NCBI GenBank assembly: GCA_023437305.1 | Contig: JAEZGN010000007.1 | Location: 186,001 to 250,000, forward strand | Reading direction: 5' to 3' | Length of the DNA: 64,000 nucleotides | DNA from: Bacteroidota bacterium | GTDB lineage: Bacteria; Bacteroidota; Bacteroidia; Bacteroidales; Dysgonomonadaceae | Shown here: piece by piece, positions 17,046 to 25,309 of the stretch | How the letters are laid out: each line of letters opens with the position of its first letter | How positions within the stretch are numbered: position 1 is the first letter of the stretch | Position numbers and translations under genes: made by a program | Notes under the pieces: generated by a model | Seen by the model: only the letters and a program-made list of their open reading frames with translations | Told to the model about the DNA's origin: nothing | The model's database searches: none

Positions 17046-17735
17046 CTAGTTGGCAGTGCCTACGCTGTAGATACTTATTTTACTATCGGCGCATTTCAGG
17101 ATTTCTTTAGCACATGACTCTAGGGTAGAGCCTGTTGTAATAATATCATCCACTAATAAGATGTGTTTGTTGGCGAAGGTTTCCGGGGTTACCACATGGA
17201 AGATGTCTTCTACATTCTTCCAGCGGTCGAAGCGGGCATTTTTTGTTTGTGAAGGATTATTTACTTTTCGTAGCAGGGCATCACTATTAATAGGTATTTC
17301 GGTTATGTGTGAAATTCCATTGCATATTTCAAGCGACTGATTGTATCCTCTTTCCTTTTGGCGTTTAGGGTGAAGAGGAACAGGGACGAGCATATCTATA
17401 GAAGAAATAAAATCGGTGTTTTTAATATTTTCTCCACATAGCTCACCGATAAATCTGCCGATGTGTGGGTTTCGATTGTATTTCAACTCATGAATAATAT
17501 GCTGTATGCTGCCACCTTTTACAAAATAAGCAAAAGCAGCAACATGCTGGAATGGAAAGCGTCCTGCGAAAAACTGTTCCAGACGATTGTCGGCTTGCAG
17601 GTGGAAATTCGTTTTGGGAATGAGCAACAGGCAATCGGTACAGATGTGCTGCTCCCCTTCGCTCAATCGCTCTTTACAGACAACACAGAGGCTGGGGAAA
17701 AATAGATCGAGAAAATTATGAAATATTGTCTTCAT
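17046..17735 (-). CDS. ComF family protein (phosphoribosyltransferase fold)
   Basis: ComF/GntX-type protein of 229 residues. It begins with a zinc-binding-like double CxxC arrangement (Cys17, Cys20, Cys32 and Cys35 counted from the chosen start, in CVVCKERL and CTDC), followed by a type I phosphoribosyltransferase domain with the PRPP loop VDDIITTGSTLESC near 195-208. ComF proteins take part in DNA uptake and recombination, with an unsettled biochemical role. A GTG start at 17744 would add three residues, but the ATG at 17733-17735 is preferred. The gene overlaps the end of recX by 20 bases, so the two are probably translationally coupled, and both concern DNA processing. Confidence 0.85.
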   Translation of the reverse strand: MKTIFHNFLDLFFPSLCVVCKERLSEGEQHICTDCLLLIPKTNFHLQADNRLEQFFAGRFPFQHVAAFAYFVKGGSIQHIIHELKYNRNPHIGRFIGELCGENIKNTDFISSIDMLVPVPLHPKRQKERGYNQSLEICNGISHITEIPINSDALLRKVNNPSQTKNARFDRWKNVEDIFHVVTPETFANKHILLVDDIITTGSTLESCAKEILKCADSKISIYSVGTAN

Positions 17736-18201
17736 AACTACCACCTAATATTTTATCAACACATTTAATACACAAATCCATAGAAAAGCCTCGCCCCAGA
17801 GCAAAGCGTATTAGTTTGGTTTTCTTATCATAGTCATTTTTTGCCTTTACTGATTTCTCTTTTATGGAGAGGATGTGTATTAGTTGTTTTTCGAACTCGT
17901 CTCCCGCAAGGTCTTCCAAAATCGGGTTGTAGATAGATTCTGGAATATTAAGTTTTCTGAGTTCAAAAATGATTTTGGTCTTTCCCCATTTGTTGAACCG
18001 TAATTTGTCGTTGATAAAGCTTCTTGCAAAACGTGTGTTGTCAAGGTATTTCTCTTTCCTTAGCCTGTCCATGATTCGTTCTATAGCATCGGGGGGTAAT
18101 TCCCATGCCAGTAGTTTTTTGCGTACGGCAAATTCTGATCGTTCGGCTCTGGAACAATAGGCTGCGACACGGTTGAGTGCTTGTGATTCGGATAACTTCA
18201 A
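17716..18201 (-). CDS. recX: Regulatory protein RecX
   Basis: RecX of 161 residues, which binds RecA filaments and limits recombinase activity. It shows three repeats of three-helix units, with the typical phrases AAYCSRAERSEFAVRKKLL near 12-30, YLDNTRFARSFINDKLRFNKWGKTKI near 52-77 and the C-terminal LIRFALGRGFSMD near 129-141. The start codon is TTG at 18199-18201, because an in-frame TAA lies 12 bases further up and no ATG is available before the conserved region. A -7 box TACTTTTG (complement of 18227-18234) lies just upstream and abuts the terminator of the preceding gene. Confidence 0.88.
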   Translation of the reverse strand: MKLSESQALNRVAAYCSRAERSEFAVRKKLLAWELPPDAIERIMDRLRKEKYLDNTRFARSFINDKLRFNKWGKTKIIFELRKLNIPESIYNPILEDLAGDEFEKQLIHILSIKEKSVKAKNDYDKKTKLIRFALGRGFSMDLCIKCVDKILGGSYEDNIS

Positions 18202-18235
18202 TTTTTCTTGTTTTTAGAATAACACTCAAAAGTAG

Positions 18236-18290
18236 GAAAAATATTATCCTGAATGCAGCAAAATAAAAGACTTTGCTGCATTCAGGATAA
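18236..18290 (-). terminator. Terminator of the DJ-1/PfpI gene
   Basis: A perfect 19-bp stem (18244-18262 with 18272-18290) with a 9-base loop is followed on the minus strand by ATATTTTTC. It separates the DJ-1/PfpI gene from recX. Confidence 0.9.
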
Positions 18291-18302
18291 AGAGAAGTGT
18301 AA

Positions 18303-18830
18303 TTATTTCAGTACACTCAATATTTCCGGTATCATTTCCGGTATTGTGTTTTCTGTTTGAGCGGTATAGATATTGTCATCTATTGCCACTTTTTCATCGG
18401 TGGCGATGCATCCTTTTACTATATTTTTTATGTATGGATGTAACGCTACTTTTTTATCCTTACCTATTCCCAACTTATCGAAAAATAATGCCACAGCACA
18501 GTGCCCAATCAGGATCTTATTGCTATCACCGAATGTTTTTATTACTTCCAGCATATCTTGATTGTATTGTTTATCGGCGTTTTCATTGAACTTAGGAATG
18601 GCATCACCACATGCAAAAATCAATGCATCGTATTCTTTCTCAGCCCCTTTGAGCTTTGCCACCACATCATCGGTCTTGATACTGACTCCCGAATTTGTTT
18701 TTACATCTGTACTATCTGATATGGCAAACGTTTTATATTCGATTCCATTTTCGAAAAATGCTTCTAAATATTGGAATAAGCCCGCTCCATTTACCGGATT
18801 AACAACTAATACTGCAACTTTTTTAGACAT
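18303..18830 (-). CDS. DJ-1/PfpI superfamily protein
   Basis: A 175-residue protein of the DJ-1/PfpI (class I glutaminase-like) fold. The N-terminal strand KKVAVLVVN is followed by a helix and the acidic region, and the nucleophile elbow is ILIGHCAVALF with Cys111. Relatives include the ElbB/YhbL-type glyoxalases, chaperones and stress proteins; the exact activity is not clear. A longer TTG-initiated frame to 18857 exists, but MSKKVAV at 18828-18830 gives the normal family start. The gene is divergent from an HxlR-type regulator, and such pairs usually work as regulator and target for electrophile or thiol stress. The regulator is frameshifted here, so this gene may be deregulated. Confidence 0.8.
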   Translation of the reverse strand: MSKKVAVLVVNPVNGAGLFQYLEAFFENGIEYKTFAISDSTDVKTNSGVSIKTDDVVAKLKGAEKEYDALIFACGDAIPKFNENADKQYNQDMLEVIKTFGDSNKILIGHCAVALFFDKLGIGKDKKVALHPYIKNIVKGCIATDEKVAIDDNIYTAQTENTIPEMIPEILSVLK

Positions 18831-18860
18831 AGCTTTTACTTTTAATAGATTATACAATAG

Positions 18861-18964
18861 TTACTTTTAGTAATTTTGTTACATTTGATACGTAAACATA
18901 CGTAAAGTAATTGTCTTTTGAAAGAACGAATCTCTTAGTAACCCACTTACCTGAATGTTACTAA
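18861..18964. promoter_or_regulatory. Candidate HxlR-type operators in the divergent intergenic region
   Basis: Three symmetrical sites lie between the DJ-1/PfpI gene and the HxlR gene: TTACT-TTT-AGTAA at 18861-18873, two TACGTA hexamers starting 10 bases apart (18889-18894 and 18899-18904), and TTAGTAAC (18935-18942) inverted as GTTACTAA (18957-18964). The TTACT/AGTAA half-sites resemble operators of the HxlR/YodB group (TACT...AGTA). Confidence 0.5.
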
Positions 18965-18998
18965 TGCTGATTTACAATATAATGAATTAAAAATAAAA

Positions 18999-19360
18999 AT
19001 GAAAACTTTTGTCAAAGTCGGGGTTTGTCCTATTAGAGACGTTTTAAGTAGGCTGGGAGATAAATGGTCGCTTCTGGTATTGACTACATTGAATGCAAAT
19101 GGGGTTTGCGCTTCAATGATATACATAAGTGCATTGGGGATATTTCTCAACGCATGCTTACTGTGACTTTACGTTCATTGGAGGTGGATGGTATGGTTGA
19201 CAGGAAGATATATCCTGAAGTACCTCCACGGGTGGAGTATAAACTTACAGAGTCGGGCAAAGCCCTCATGCCTCATCTTAGTAATCTTGTAGACTGGGCT
19301 TTGAAGAATCAGGAAGAAATAATAAAATCGAGAGAAACATATAATGAAGGGAGGAGTTAG
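18999..19360 (+). pseudogene. HxlR family winged-helix regulator, frameshifted
   Basis: A small winged-helix regulator of the HxlR family (120 residues when repaired), which normally senses electrophiles through a Cys near the N terminus. From the ATG at 18999 the reading gives MKTFVKVGVCPIRDVLSRLG and continues DKWSLLVLTTLNANGV, the exact HxlR beginning with its conserved Cys10. At about 19104-19108 the frame must move by -1 to continue with LRFNDIHKCIGDISQRMLTV and the wing (RKIYPEVPPRVEYKLTESG) to the stop at 19358-19360. Without the shift, translation ends after about 55 residues. One extra T in GTTTG would repair the gene. The heptamer there is not a classical slippery site, so mutation or sequencing error is likelier than programmed shifting. 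It is divergent from the DJ-1/PfpI gene. Confidence 0.8.
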
Positions 19361-19364
19361 CAGT

Positions 19365-20204
19365 TCATCTGTCTATCTCTGCTCTCACCATCCTATCGTT
19401 TTTGTTTAAATCTTGAAATAGGCAAACGTTTATAAAACCTTTGCTTTTGACTAATTGTACTGTATCCTCTCCTTTTCTCTGATTTATTTCAAAGTATAAT
19501 TTACCATTTGGCTCGAGCAAGTCTAAGGCAATATCGGCAATTCGGTCATAAAACAAAAGCCCGTTACTATCGGGTACAAAGAGTGCGGTGTGTGGTTCAT
19601 AATCCAGAACATTCTGATCCATTTCGGATTTTTCTTTTTCCAAGATATAAGGAGGATTGCTGACTATGATATCAAATTTAGTGTCTGTGGGGTAATTTTT
19701 TAGAACATCCACATATCTGAAAGTTATATCTACAGCGTTTTCTTTTGCGTTGAGGGTCGCAATCTTTAATGCCTCTTCTGATATATCCCATGCTTCGATG
19801 TCTGCCTTTTCTAAATGCTTTGCTAATGCTATTGCAATAGCTCCGCTACCTGTGCCGATGTCGAGTACTTTTAGTCCTGATTTTTTGTTTTCGTTCAAAA
19901 TCAGTTCCACAAGCTCTTCCGTTTCGGGGCGGGGTATCAATACATCCTTCGTTACATGGAAAGGAAGTCCGAAAAATTCGGTTTCGCCAATAATATACTG
20001 TATTGGTTCCGAGTTTTTTAAACGATATAGTATAGAATGCAGTAAGTTGGTTTGTTCTTCCGTCAGCTTTGTATCTGATATCACAGCCTGAGGATACGAA
20101 CGCTTGGTTATATGCTCTATTATAATACGTATAAATCCCGAAATTTCACTTTCGGGATAATACGCTTTTAGATATTCTTTTATGTAAGAAATTGTTTTTT
20201 GCAT
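19365..20204 (-). CDS. prmC: Peptide chain release factor N5-glutamine methyltransferase
   Basis: PrmC (HemK) of 279 residues, which methylates the Gln of the GGQ motif in release factors RF1 and RF2 with S-adenosylmethionine. The N-terminal helical domain covers 1-85, with the linker phrase EPIQYIIGETEFFGLPFHV. The methyltransferase domain has motif I VLDIGTGSGAIAIAL near 113-127 and the catalytic NPPY at 183-186, followed by LDYEPHTALF as in the family. It ends only 4 bases from the end of the convergent HxlR gene, and lies 26 bases downstream of hflX on the same strand, suggesting an hflX-prmC operon in which both products act in translation. Confidence 0.95.
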   Translation of the reverse strand: MQKTISYIKEYLKAYYPESEISGFIRIIIEHITKRSYPQAVISDTKLTEEQTNLLHSILYRLKNSEPIQYIIGETEFFGLPFHVTKDVLIPRPETEELVELILNENKKSGLKVLDIGTGSGAIAIALAKHLEKADIEAWDISEEALKIATLNAKENAVDITFRYVDVLKNYPTDTKFDIIVSNPPYILEKEKSEMDQNVLDYEPHTALFVPDSNGLLFYDRIADIALDLLEPNGKLYFEINQRKGEDTVQLVKSKGFINVCLFQDLNKNDRMVRAEIDR

Positions 20205-20230
20205 CAGACGATACTACTTTCTTTTTTTCA

Positions 20231-21451
20231 TTATTCCATCTCTTCGTCGTACTTCTGAAATAGGAAATCGTTGTAAGGGTAACGTTCTATATGGATTGCT
20301 TTTATTCTCTCATACAGCATCTGTTTCAATTCCTCGATGTTCAATTTCTCTGTAGCCGAAATAAAAATACAATCGTTGTGCATTTTGTTCATCCACGAGT
20401 TTTTGAGTTCCTCCAAAGAAATGTTTTCCTTGGTTTTAGGAGTCAAGTCATCTTCGTCTTTAGGCTTATAAGAAAAAGAGTCTACTTTATTAAAAATCAA
20501 TATAGTTGGTTTCTCTTCTTTGTCTATTTCAAGTAAAGTTTTGTTTACTACCTCTATTTGTTCTTCGAAGTTAGGATGAGAGATATCCACTACATGTAAT
20601 AACAGATCAGCCTCTCTTACTTCGTCTAATGTAGACTTAAATGATTCGACCAGATGAGTCGGCAATTTGCGGATAAATCCTACAGTATCCGACAACAGGA
20701 ATGGGAGGTTGTCGATAATGACCTTTCTTACAGTCGTATCCAATGTCGCAAAAAGCTTGTTTTCCGCAAAAACTTCCGATTTGCTTAGCAGAGTCATAAG
20801 AGTTGATTTGCCAACGTTGGTATATCCTACTAAGGCAGCACGTACCATTTTGCCTCTGTTCTTTCTCTGAGAAGCCATTTGTTTGTCAATACCTTTCAGC
20901 TCTTCTTTAAGGAATGCTATCTTGGTAAGAATGATACGGCGGTCGGTCTCCAGCTGGGTTTCACCCACACCACGCATCATCACACCTCCACCTCGCTGGC
21001 GGTCTAAGTGAGTCCACAAACGAGTCAGGCGTGGCAGGACGTATTGATATTGTGCGAGTTCTACCTGTGTCTTGGCATAGGCTGTTTGGGCACGCATGGC
21101 AAATATATCGAGAATAAGGCTTGTGCGGTCAAGAATTTTCACTTGCAATTCCTTCTCTATATTCCTTATTTGCTTGGGAGAAAGCTCGTCATCAAAAATG
21201 ACCAGACCGATCTCATTATCTTCCATATATTGCTTTATTTCCTGTAATTTTCCTGTACCTACGAAGGTAACGGGATTTGCCTTTTCAAGCTTTTGTGTGA
21301 ATTTTTTTACAGGAACGATGCCCGCCGTTTCGGCAAGGAATGCAAGTTCGTCGAGGTACTCTTTTACCTGTTCTTCTGTTTGGTATTGAGTGATAAGCCC
21401 TACTAGAACTGCTTGTTCGTTTTTTGATTCTGATATAATAAAGTCTTTCAT
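20231..21451 (-). CDS. hflX: Ribosome-associated GTPase HflX
   Basis: HflX, 406 residues, a GTPase that splits stalled 70S ribosomes under stress. The N-terminal HflX domain (1-175) ends in RGVGETQLETDRR, the subfamily signature. The coiled-coil linker at about 173-195 leads to the G domain with G1 GYTNVGKST (209-217), G3 DTVGF (255-259) and G4 NKVD (321-324). Length and motifs are normal. The ATG at 21449-21451 is used. It probably starts the transcript that continues into prmC. Confidence 0.95.
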   Translation of the reverse strand: MKDFIISESKNEQAVLVGLITQYQTEEQVKEYLDELAFLAETAGIVPVKKFTQKLEKANPVTFVGTGKLQEIKQYMEDNEIGLVIFDDELSPKQIRNIEKELQVKILDRTSLILDIFAMRAQTAYAKTQVELAQYQYVLPRLTRLWTHLDRQRGGGVMMRGVGETQLETDRRIILTKIAFLKEELKGIDKQMASQRKNRGKMVRAALVGYTNVGKSTLMTLLSKSEVFAENKLFATLDTTVRKVIIDNLPFLLSDTVGFIRKLPTHLVESFKSTLDEVREADLLLHVVDISHPNFEEQIEVVNKTLLEIDKEEKPTILIFNKVDSFSYKPKDEDDLTPKTKENISLEELKNSWMNKMHNDCIFISATEKLNIEELKQMLYERIKAIHIERYPYNDFLFQKYDEEME

Positions 21452-21482
21452 ATAATCTTTTAATGTCTAAAGATTTTAAATC

Positions 21483-23522
21483 CTATTTGTACTCTAACTC
21501 CAAAGTTCCACCTTTGAGGATGTCATCGTGGTTTATTCTGAAATCGGAGATAATTTTTCCGTTATACTTCACCTGCCTGATAATAGCGTCGGGTGATTTA
21601 CGGTTCTTAGTTGTAATGTTTAATTTTTTTCCGTTATCCAACTGTATGGTAATATTATCATAAAGCGGAGAAACGATCTCGTACCACGGCTCACCTACTA
21701 CCAGAGGATATAATCCTATTGTAGAGAATACATACCATGCGCTCATTGTACCATCGTCTTCGTCCATTTCAGGCATATATCCTTTTGGTTCTGCCTTGAA
21801 AGGCTTGCCATGATATGGTGTCGGATATTCGGCATTCCCTCCATAGAGGTGGTTCAAATCTTCTTTTATGATGCGTCTTACATTCGCCTGCGCTTTCTCG
21901 TATTGTTGCAAGCGATTGAAAATATACGGAGCATGTATTCCCGGTTCGTTTCCTTGATTAAACAGATTGTTGTCAAAGAAATAGTTGAGTTGCTTCGCTA
22001 ATATGTCTTGTCCTCCTGCACTGTCAGCCATTTCGTTCAGGTATTGAGGCAAAGCCCAGCGATATTGCCAGCGTGTACCTTGATAAAGCCCGCTGCCTCG
22101 CATCTTTGTGAAAGAATCGTCAATGTTATTAAAATCTGTATTCCATGTTTTTATAAATGTGCTTTTTGCTTTGTCGCTATAGTAATTAGCGTCATCTGTT
22201 TTGTTTAATATCTCAGCTATCTGAGCCATAGCCCACCAGTCTATACAGCTCTCCAGTGTCTGATCGGGACGATTGGTAGGGAGATTGACCATTTCTTTTT
22301 TTATTCCATCGTAAGCTTCAGCTAAATTGATATTGGTAATCCCTTTCTTGTAGGCATCCAGTAACACTACTTGCGAATGCTCGGTACGCACTGTTGGGGT
22401 TGATTCGAAGTCTGTAGCCCAATCTTTTTTGCCATATATATACAGATTACACAAAGAGTTTGCAATATCTCTCATCGATTTGGAATCGAGTAGGGTGATC
22501 AATGGGAATTTGGTTCGATATGTATCCCACATAGACCAGCAACTGTAATATGTATAATCCTTTTTTTGTTGTACTTTTCCATTTGTAGCCAAATACTTTC
22601 CATCGATCGAGGTCGTATTTGCCGGACTAAGAAACACTCTGTACAGAGAGGTGTAGAATAGTTTCTTTTCGTCTTCGCCAGCTCCTTTTATTTCTATTCG
22701 CGATAGGATGTTTTCCCATGCAGTAGTGGCTTGTGATTTTATTTGTTCAAAAGTAAGGTTTTTTATCCCTTCGTTTTCTAAGCGAGCCGTTTCTGTGCTA
22801 ATCGGAGAAAGTGCAACTCTTACTTCTATCGGTCGATTATCAGTGCCCTCAAACGCCAGCTCTACATCTTGTTCATGCTTTACATTTACTGTAAAGGGTT
22901 TACTTATGCTTATATTGAAGTACAGTTTGTAAGCACCATGATCGCATGTATTGCCTGCATGTATATAGCCTTGTATTTCCTTGTCTGAAACAATTTCATA
23001 ATCACAGCTCAATACTTTGGTGAAAGATGATGCGAAATTTATAGACATCTTTTGCGTCTCTCCCTTTGGGTAGTGATAACGTTCTATAGCTGCATTGTGA
23101 GTTGCTGTAAACTCCGCTTTTATTCCATTGGTAAGAGTGGTGGTATAGTAACCCGGAGTAGCAGATTCCAACTCTTTATTCATGCTGATGCTAACGTCTT
23201 TCGCTACAGGTTTTATACTTAAATTACCTCCTGCGCCACTACATCCTATACCTGATATACGATTGACTGAGAACCCCGAAATCTTACTTACATCATAATC
23301 GTATCCGACATGAGTTCTGGGGTCAGAATCGGGACAAACTCTTGCCATGCCATATGGAACACATGCGGCAGGGTCTACCTGTCCGTTATCTCCGGCTGTA
23401 CCCATAAAGAGGTAAACATATTCGTTCTTTGTCTTTCCCTGTTGAGCAAAGAGATAATTTGTATTTATTAGTATCGAGCAGAAAAGAATAATCAGGATGA
23501 GCGAAGGTTTATAGAATCTCAT
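21483..23522 (-). CDS. GH92 family alpha-mannosidase, exported (second copy)
   Basis: A second GH92 enzyme, 679 residues from the ATG at 23520-23522; a GTG at 23540 would add six residues but gives a poorer signal peptide. The signal peptide is residues 1-27 (ends YLFAQ). Family motifs are YVYLFMGTAGDNGQVDPAA, SRTH-like substrate loops, GNEPGIHAPYIFNRL near residue 520 and DEDDGTMSAWYVFSTIGLYP near 590. It is clearly diverged from the copy at 7615-9864: the start of the mature protein (GTAGDNGQ versus GTTNYGTT) and the loops differ, so a different linkage specificity is plausible. It stands alone, with hflX 31 bases downstream on the same strand and rplS upstream. Confidence 0.92.
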   Translation of the reverse strand: MRFYKPSLILIILFCSILINTNYLFAQQGKTKNEYVYLFMGTAGDNGQVDPAACVPYGMARVCPDSDPRTHVGYDYDVSKISGFSVNRISGIGCSGAGGNLSIKPVAKDVSISMNKELESATPGYYTTTLTNGIKAEFTATHNAAIERYHYPKGETQKMSINFASSFTKVLSCDYEIVSDKEIQGYIHAGNTCDHGAYKLYFNISISKPFTVNVKHEQDVELAFEGTDNRPIEVRVALSPISTETARLENEGIKNLTFEQIKSQATTAWENILSRIEIKGAGEDEKKLFYTSLYRVFLSPANTTSIDGKYLATNGKVQQKKDYTYYSCWSMWDTYRTKFPLITLLDSKSMRDIANSLCNLYIYGKKDWATDFESTPTVRTEHSQVVLLDAYKKGITNINLAEAYDGIKKEMVNLPTNRPDQTLESCIDWWAMAQIAEILNKTDDANYYSDKAKSTFIKTWNTDFNNIDDSFTKMRGSGLYQGTRWQYRWALPQYLNEMADSAGGQDILAKQLNYFFDNNLFNQGNEPGIHAPYIFNRLQQYEKAQANVRRIIKEDLNHLYGGNAEYPTPYHGKPFKAEPKGYMPEMDEDDGTMSAWYVFSTIGLYPLVVGEPWYEIVSPLYDNITIQLDNGKKLNITTKNRKSPDAIIRQVKYNGKIISDFRINHDDILKGGTLELEYK

Positions 23523-23602
23523 AATTAAAGTTTTTCGCACAGGATTTGGTACAATGGGCTAAAGGTAAGAATAATCTGCAAGAGGTAGCAGTACATAGAT
23601 AT

Positions 23603-23634
23603 TAAAAAAGAGCCTGCATTGTAGGCAGACTCTT
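23603..23634 (-). terminator. Terminator of rplS
   Basis: On the minus strand AAGAG-T-CTGC pairs with GCAG-G-CTCTT around a short loop and is followed by six T residues. It lies 37 bases after the rplS stop codon. Confidence 0.8.
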
Positions 23635-23670
23635 CTGTATCTTTTTCGTACTTTGTTGTAGGATAAAGAA

Positions 23671-24033
23671 TTAAGCTTTGTTAGATACAACTCTTTTTTC
23701 TTTGATTCTAGCTTTCTTACCTGTAAGATTACGAAGGTAATACAATTTAGCACGACGAACTTTACCCACTTTGTTTACAGTGATACTGTCAATAAATGGT
23801 GATTCGATAGGGAAAATTCTTTCTACACCGATGTTGTCAGACATTTTACGAACAGTGAAACGTTTTTTTGTTCCGTGTCCTGCAATTTTAATAACCACAC
23901 CGCGGTACTGCTGAACACGTTCCTTGTTACCTTCTTTGATACGGTAAGCAATTGTCACTGTGTCACCACTTTTGAATTTAGGAAACTCTTTTCCTGTAGC
24001 AAATGCTTCTTCTGCAACTTTAATTAAGTCCAT
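23671..24033 (-). CDS. rplS: 50S ribosomal protein L19
   Basis: Ribosomal protein bL19, 120 residues, located at the 30S-50S interface. The start is the ATG at 24031-24033, giving MDLIKVAEEAF; a longer frame upstream to 24138 runs into the promoter and has no family support. Conserved phrases are FKSGDTVTIAYRI, RVQQYRGVVIK, FTVRKMSDNIGVERIFPI and VRRAKLYYLRNLTGKKARIKEK. It is transcribed alone from a strong promoter 75 bases upstream and is closed by its own terminator. Confidence 0.98.
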   Translation of the reverse strand: MDLIKVAEEAFATGKEFPKFKSGDTVTIAYRIKEGNKERVQQYRGVVIKIAGHGTKKRFTVRKMSDNIGVERIFPIESPFIDSITVNKVGKVRRAKLYYLRNLTGKKARIKEKRVVSNKA

Positions 24034-24108
24034 GATTATATATGGTTTTGTTGTTAATATACGCAATATACACGAGCACCTCCCGTCAGAGATTACGCAA
24101 AGCGGATG

Positions 24109-24138
24109 CAAAGATAACGATATTTCCGAAAATTGCAA
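24109..24138 (-). promoter_or_regulatory. Promoter of rplS
   Basis: On the minus strand TTG (complement of 24136-24138) and TATCTTTG (complement of 24109-24116) are 19 bases apart, an excellent Bacteroidota promoter. Transcription should start near 24103, leaving a 70-base leader. Confidence 0.75.
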
Positions 24139-24176
24139 TACCTTAACCTCTATTTTTGAAACTATTAGGACGGGTA

Positions 24177-25085
24177 TCAGAAGGTATATTCCATTCCTAT
24201 TCCGTAGCTGTTATCTCCTATATTGGGAGCTACCGCCAGAGTGTGTTTCGAGTTTAAATGATTCGGATATAAAATCTTATTAATTGTTGGCAATAAAAGA
24301 TAGCTGGCTTCGACACTGAATATACCTATGCCGGCCCCCATTAAAACATCACTTACCCAATGCCTTTTGTTAAGTACCCGCAATGCGCCTGTTGCAGAAG
24401 AGGCTATATATCCGCTAAAAGCTATGTAGGGAGATTTGCCTATATACTCACGAAACAGGATGTGTGCACCTACAAAACTTGTAGCCGTATGGCCCGACGG
24501 AAACGAATTGCGTGTCGACCCGTCCGGTCTAAGTACTCCGGTGCTATTCTTTAGAATGTTGACAGTTCCCGCCATCAGAAGGTGAGACGTAGCCATTATG
24601 ATAGTTACATCTTTCAGATCATGATTGCCTTTAACTCCGGCAAGATTCAATGCATATACAGAAACGGCAGGAGCAAACTGTAAATAATCATCATATATCA
24701 TCTTATTCTTAAAATGCTCGCCAACTTCATTGTTTGTGCTTTTGTCCAAATCTTTGAGCATATGATTCTCGTGAGCCATGATGCCATAAGCGATAAATAG
24801 AGTGGGGGCAATTAATCTGGGATACGTTGAGTTAAAGCTTATTGGTTTAATATTCAATTCAGCAATCTTGCTTTCCCATTTGTCGGAGTCGATATTTAAA
24901 GGCGCCTGAGGTGATGTGGATAAATCTATTTTAGGAAATAGAGTCTTGTCCGGCAAGGAGCTGCTTTGTAACAATTTCGGTTTCGATGTAATTAACGGTT
25001 TGTATTCTTGGGCATACAAATATATAATGCCTGTTTGCATGAATAGTATAATGATAAAAAGACTTACTTTTTTAAGCACATTCAT
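24177..25085 (-). CDS. PAP2 superfamily phosphatase, exported
   Basis: A 302-residue phosphatidic-acid-phosphatase-type enzyme. A signal peptide or membrane anchor lies at 1-25 (ends LYAQ). The three PAP2 motifs are intact: K179-x6-R186-P187, P196-S-G-H199 and R236-x5-H242-x3-D246, so it should be active on a lipid or nucleotide phosphate in the periplasm; relatives include undecaprenyl pyrophosphate phosphatases and lipid A phosphatases. The N-terminal 80 residues before the catalytic domain have no clear domain. The C-terminal NIGDNSYGIGMEYTF looks like a beta-strand ending in Phe. It is a single gene, divergent from the cell-wall recycling operon at 25310. Confidence 0.85.
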   Translation of the reverse strand: MNVLKKVSLFIIILFMQTGIIYLYAQEYKPLITSKPKLLQSSSLPDKTLFPKIDLSTSPQAPLNIDSDKWESKIAELNIKPISFNSTYPRLIAPTLFIAYGIMAHENHMLKDLDKSTNNEVGEHFKNKMIYDDYLQFAPAVSVYALNLAGVKGNHDLKDVTIIMATSHLLMAGTVNILKNSTGVLRPDGSTRNSFPSGHTATSFVGAHILFREYIGKSPYIAFSGYIASSATGALRVLNKRHWVSDVLMGAGIGIFSVEASYLLLPTINKILYPNHLNSKHTLAVAPNIGDNSYGIGMEYTF

Positions 25086-25232
25086 AATATGTCAAATTTG
25101 ATAGTTTGTCGATGATAAACATATAACGAAGAAATTTTTTATTTAGTTATTTGTTGGATATATTTTAAGGTTAAATAATCATAACACAAGGTATTATATC
25201 TTTGTTAATCTATGTTTAATTAAGTGTTTTTA

Positions 25233-25265
25233 TTGGTTTTATAACGCTTATTCGTTATACTTTTG
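25233..25265 (+). promoter_or_regulatory. Promoter of the recycling operon with an inverted repeat
   Basis: TTG at 25233-25235 and TACTTTTG at 25258-25265 are separated by 22 bases. Between them TATAACG (25240-25246) is inverted as CGTTATA (25253-25259), a placement typical of a repressor site. Confidence 0.6.
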
Positions 25266-25309
25266 TATATATACACGAAAAAAGCCTTTTAATTTATATC
25301 AAATATCAA

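Noticed and set aside
24034..24138. N-terminal extension of ribosomal protein L19
   Set aside because: It would cover the promoter of rplS, and L19 proteins begin at MDLIK in this phylum.
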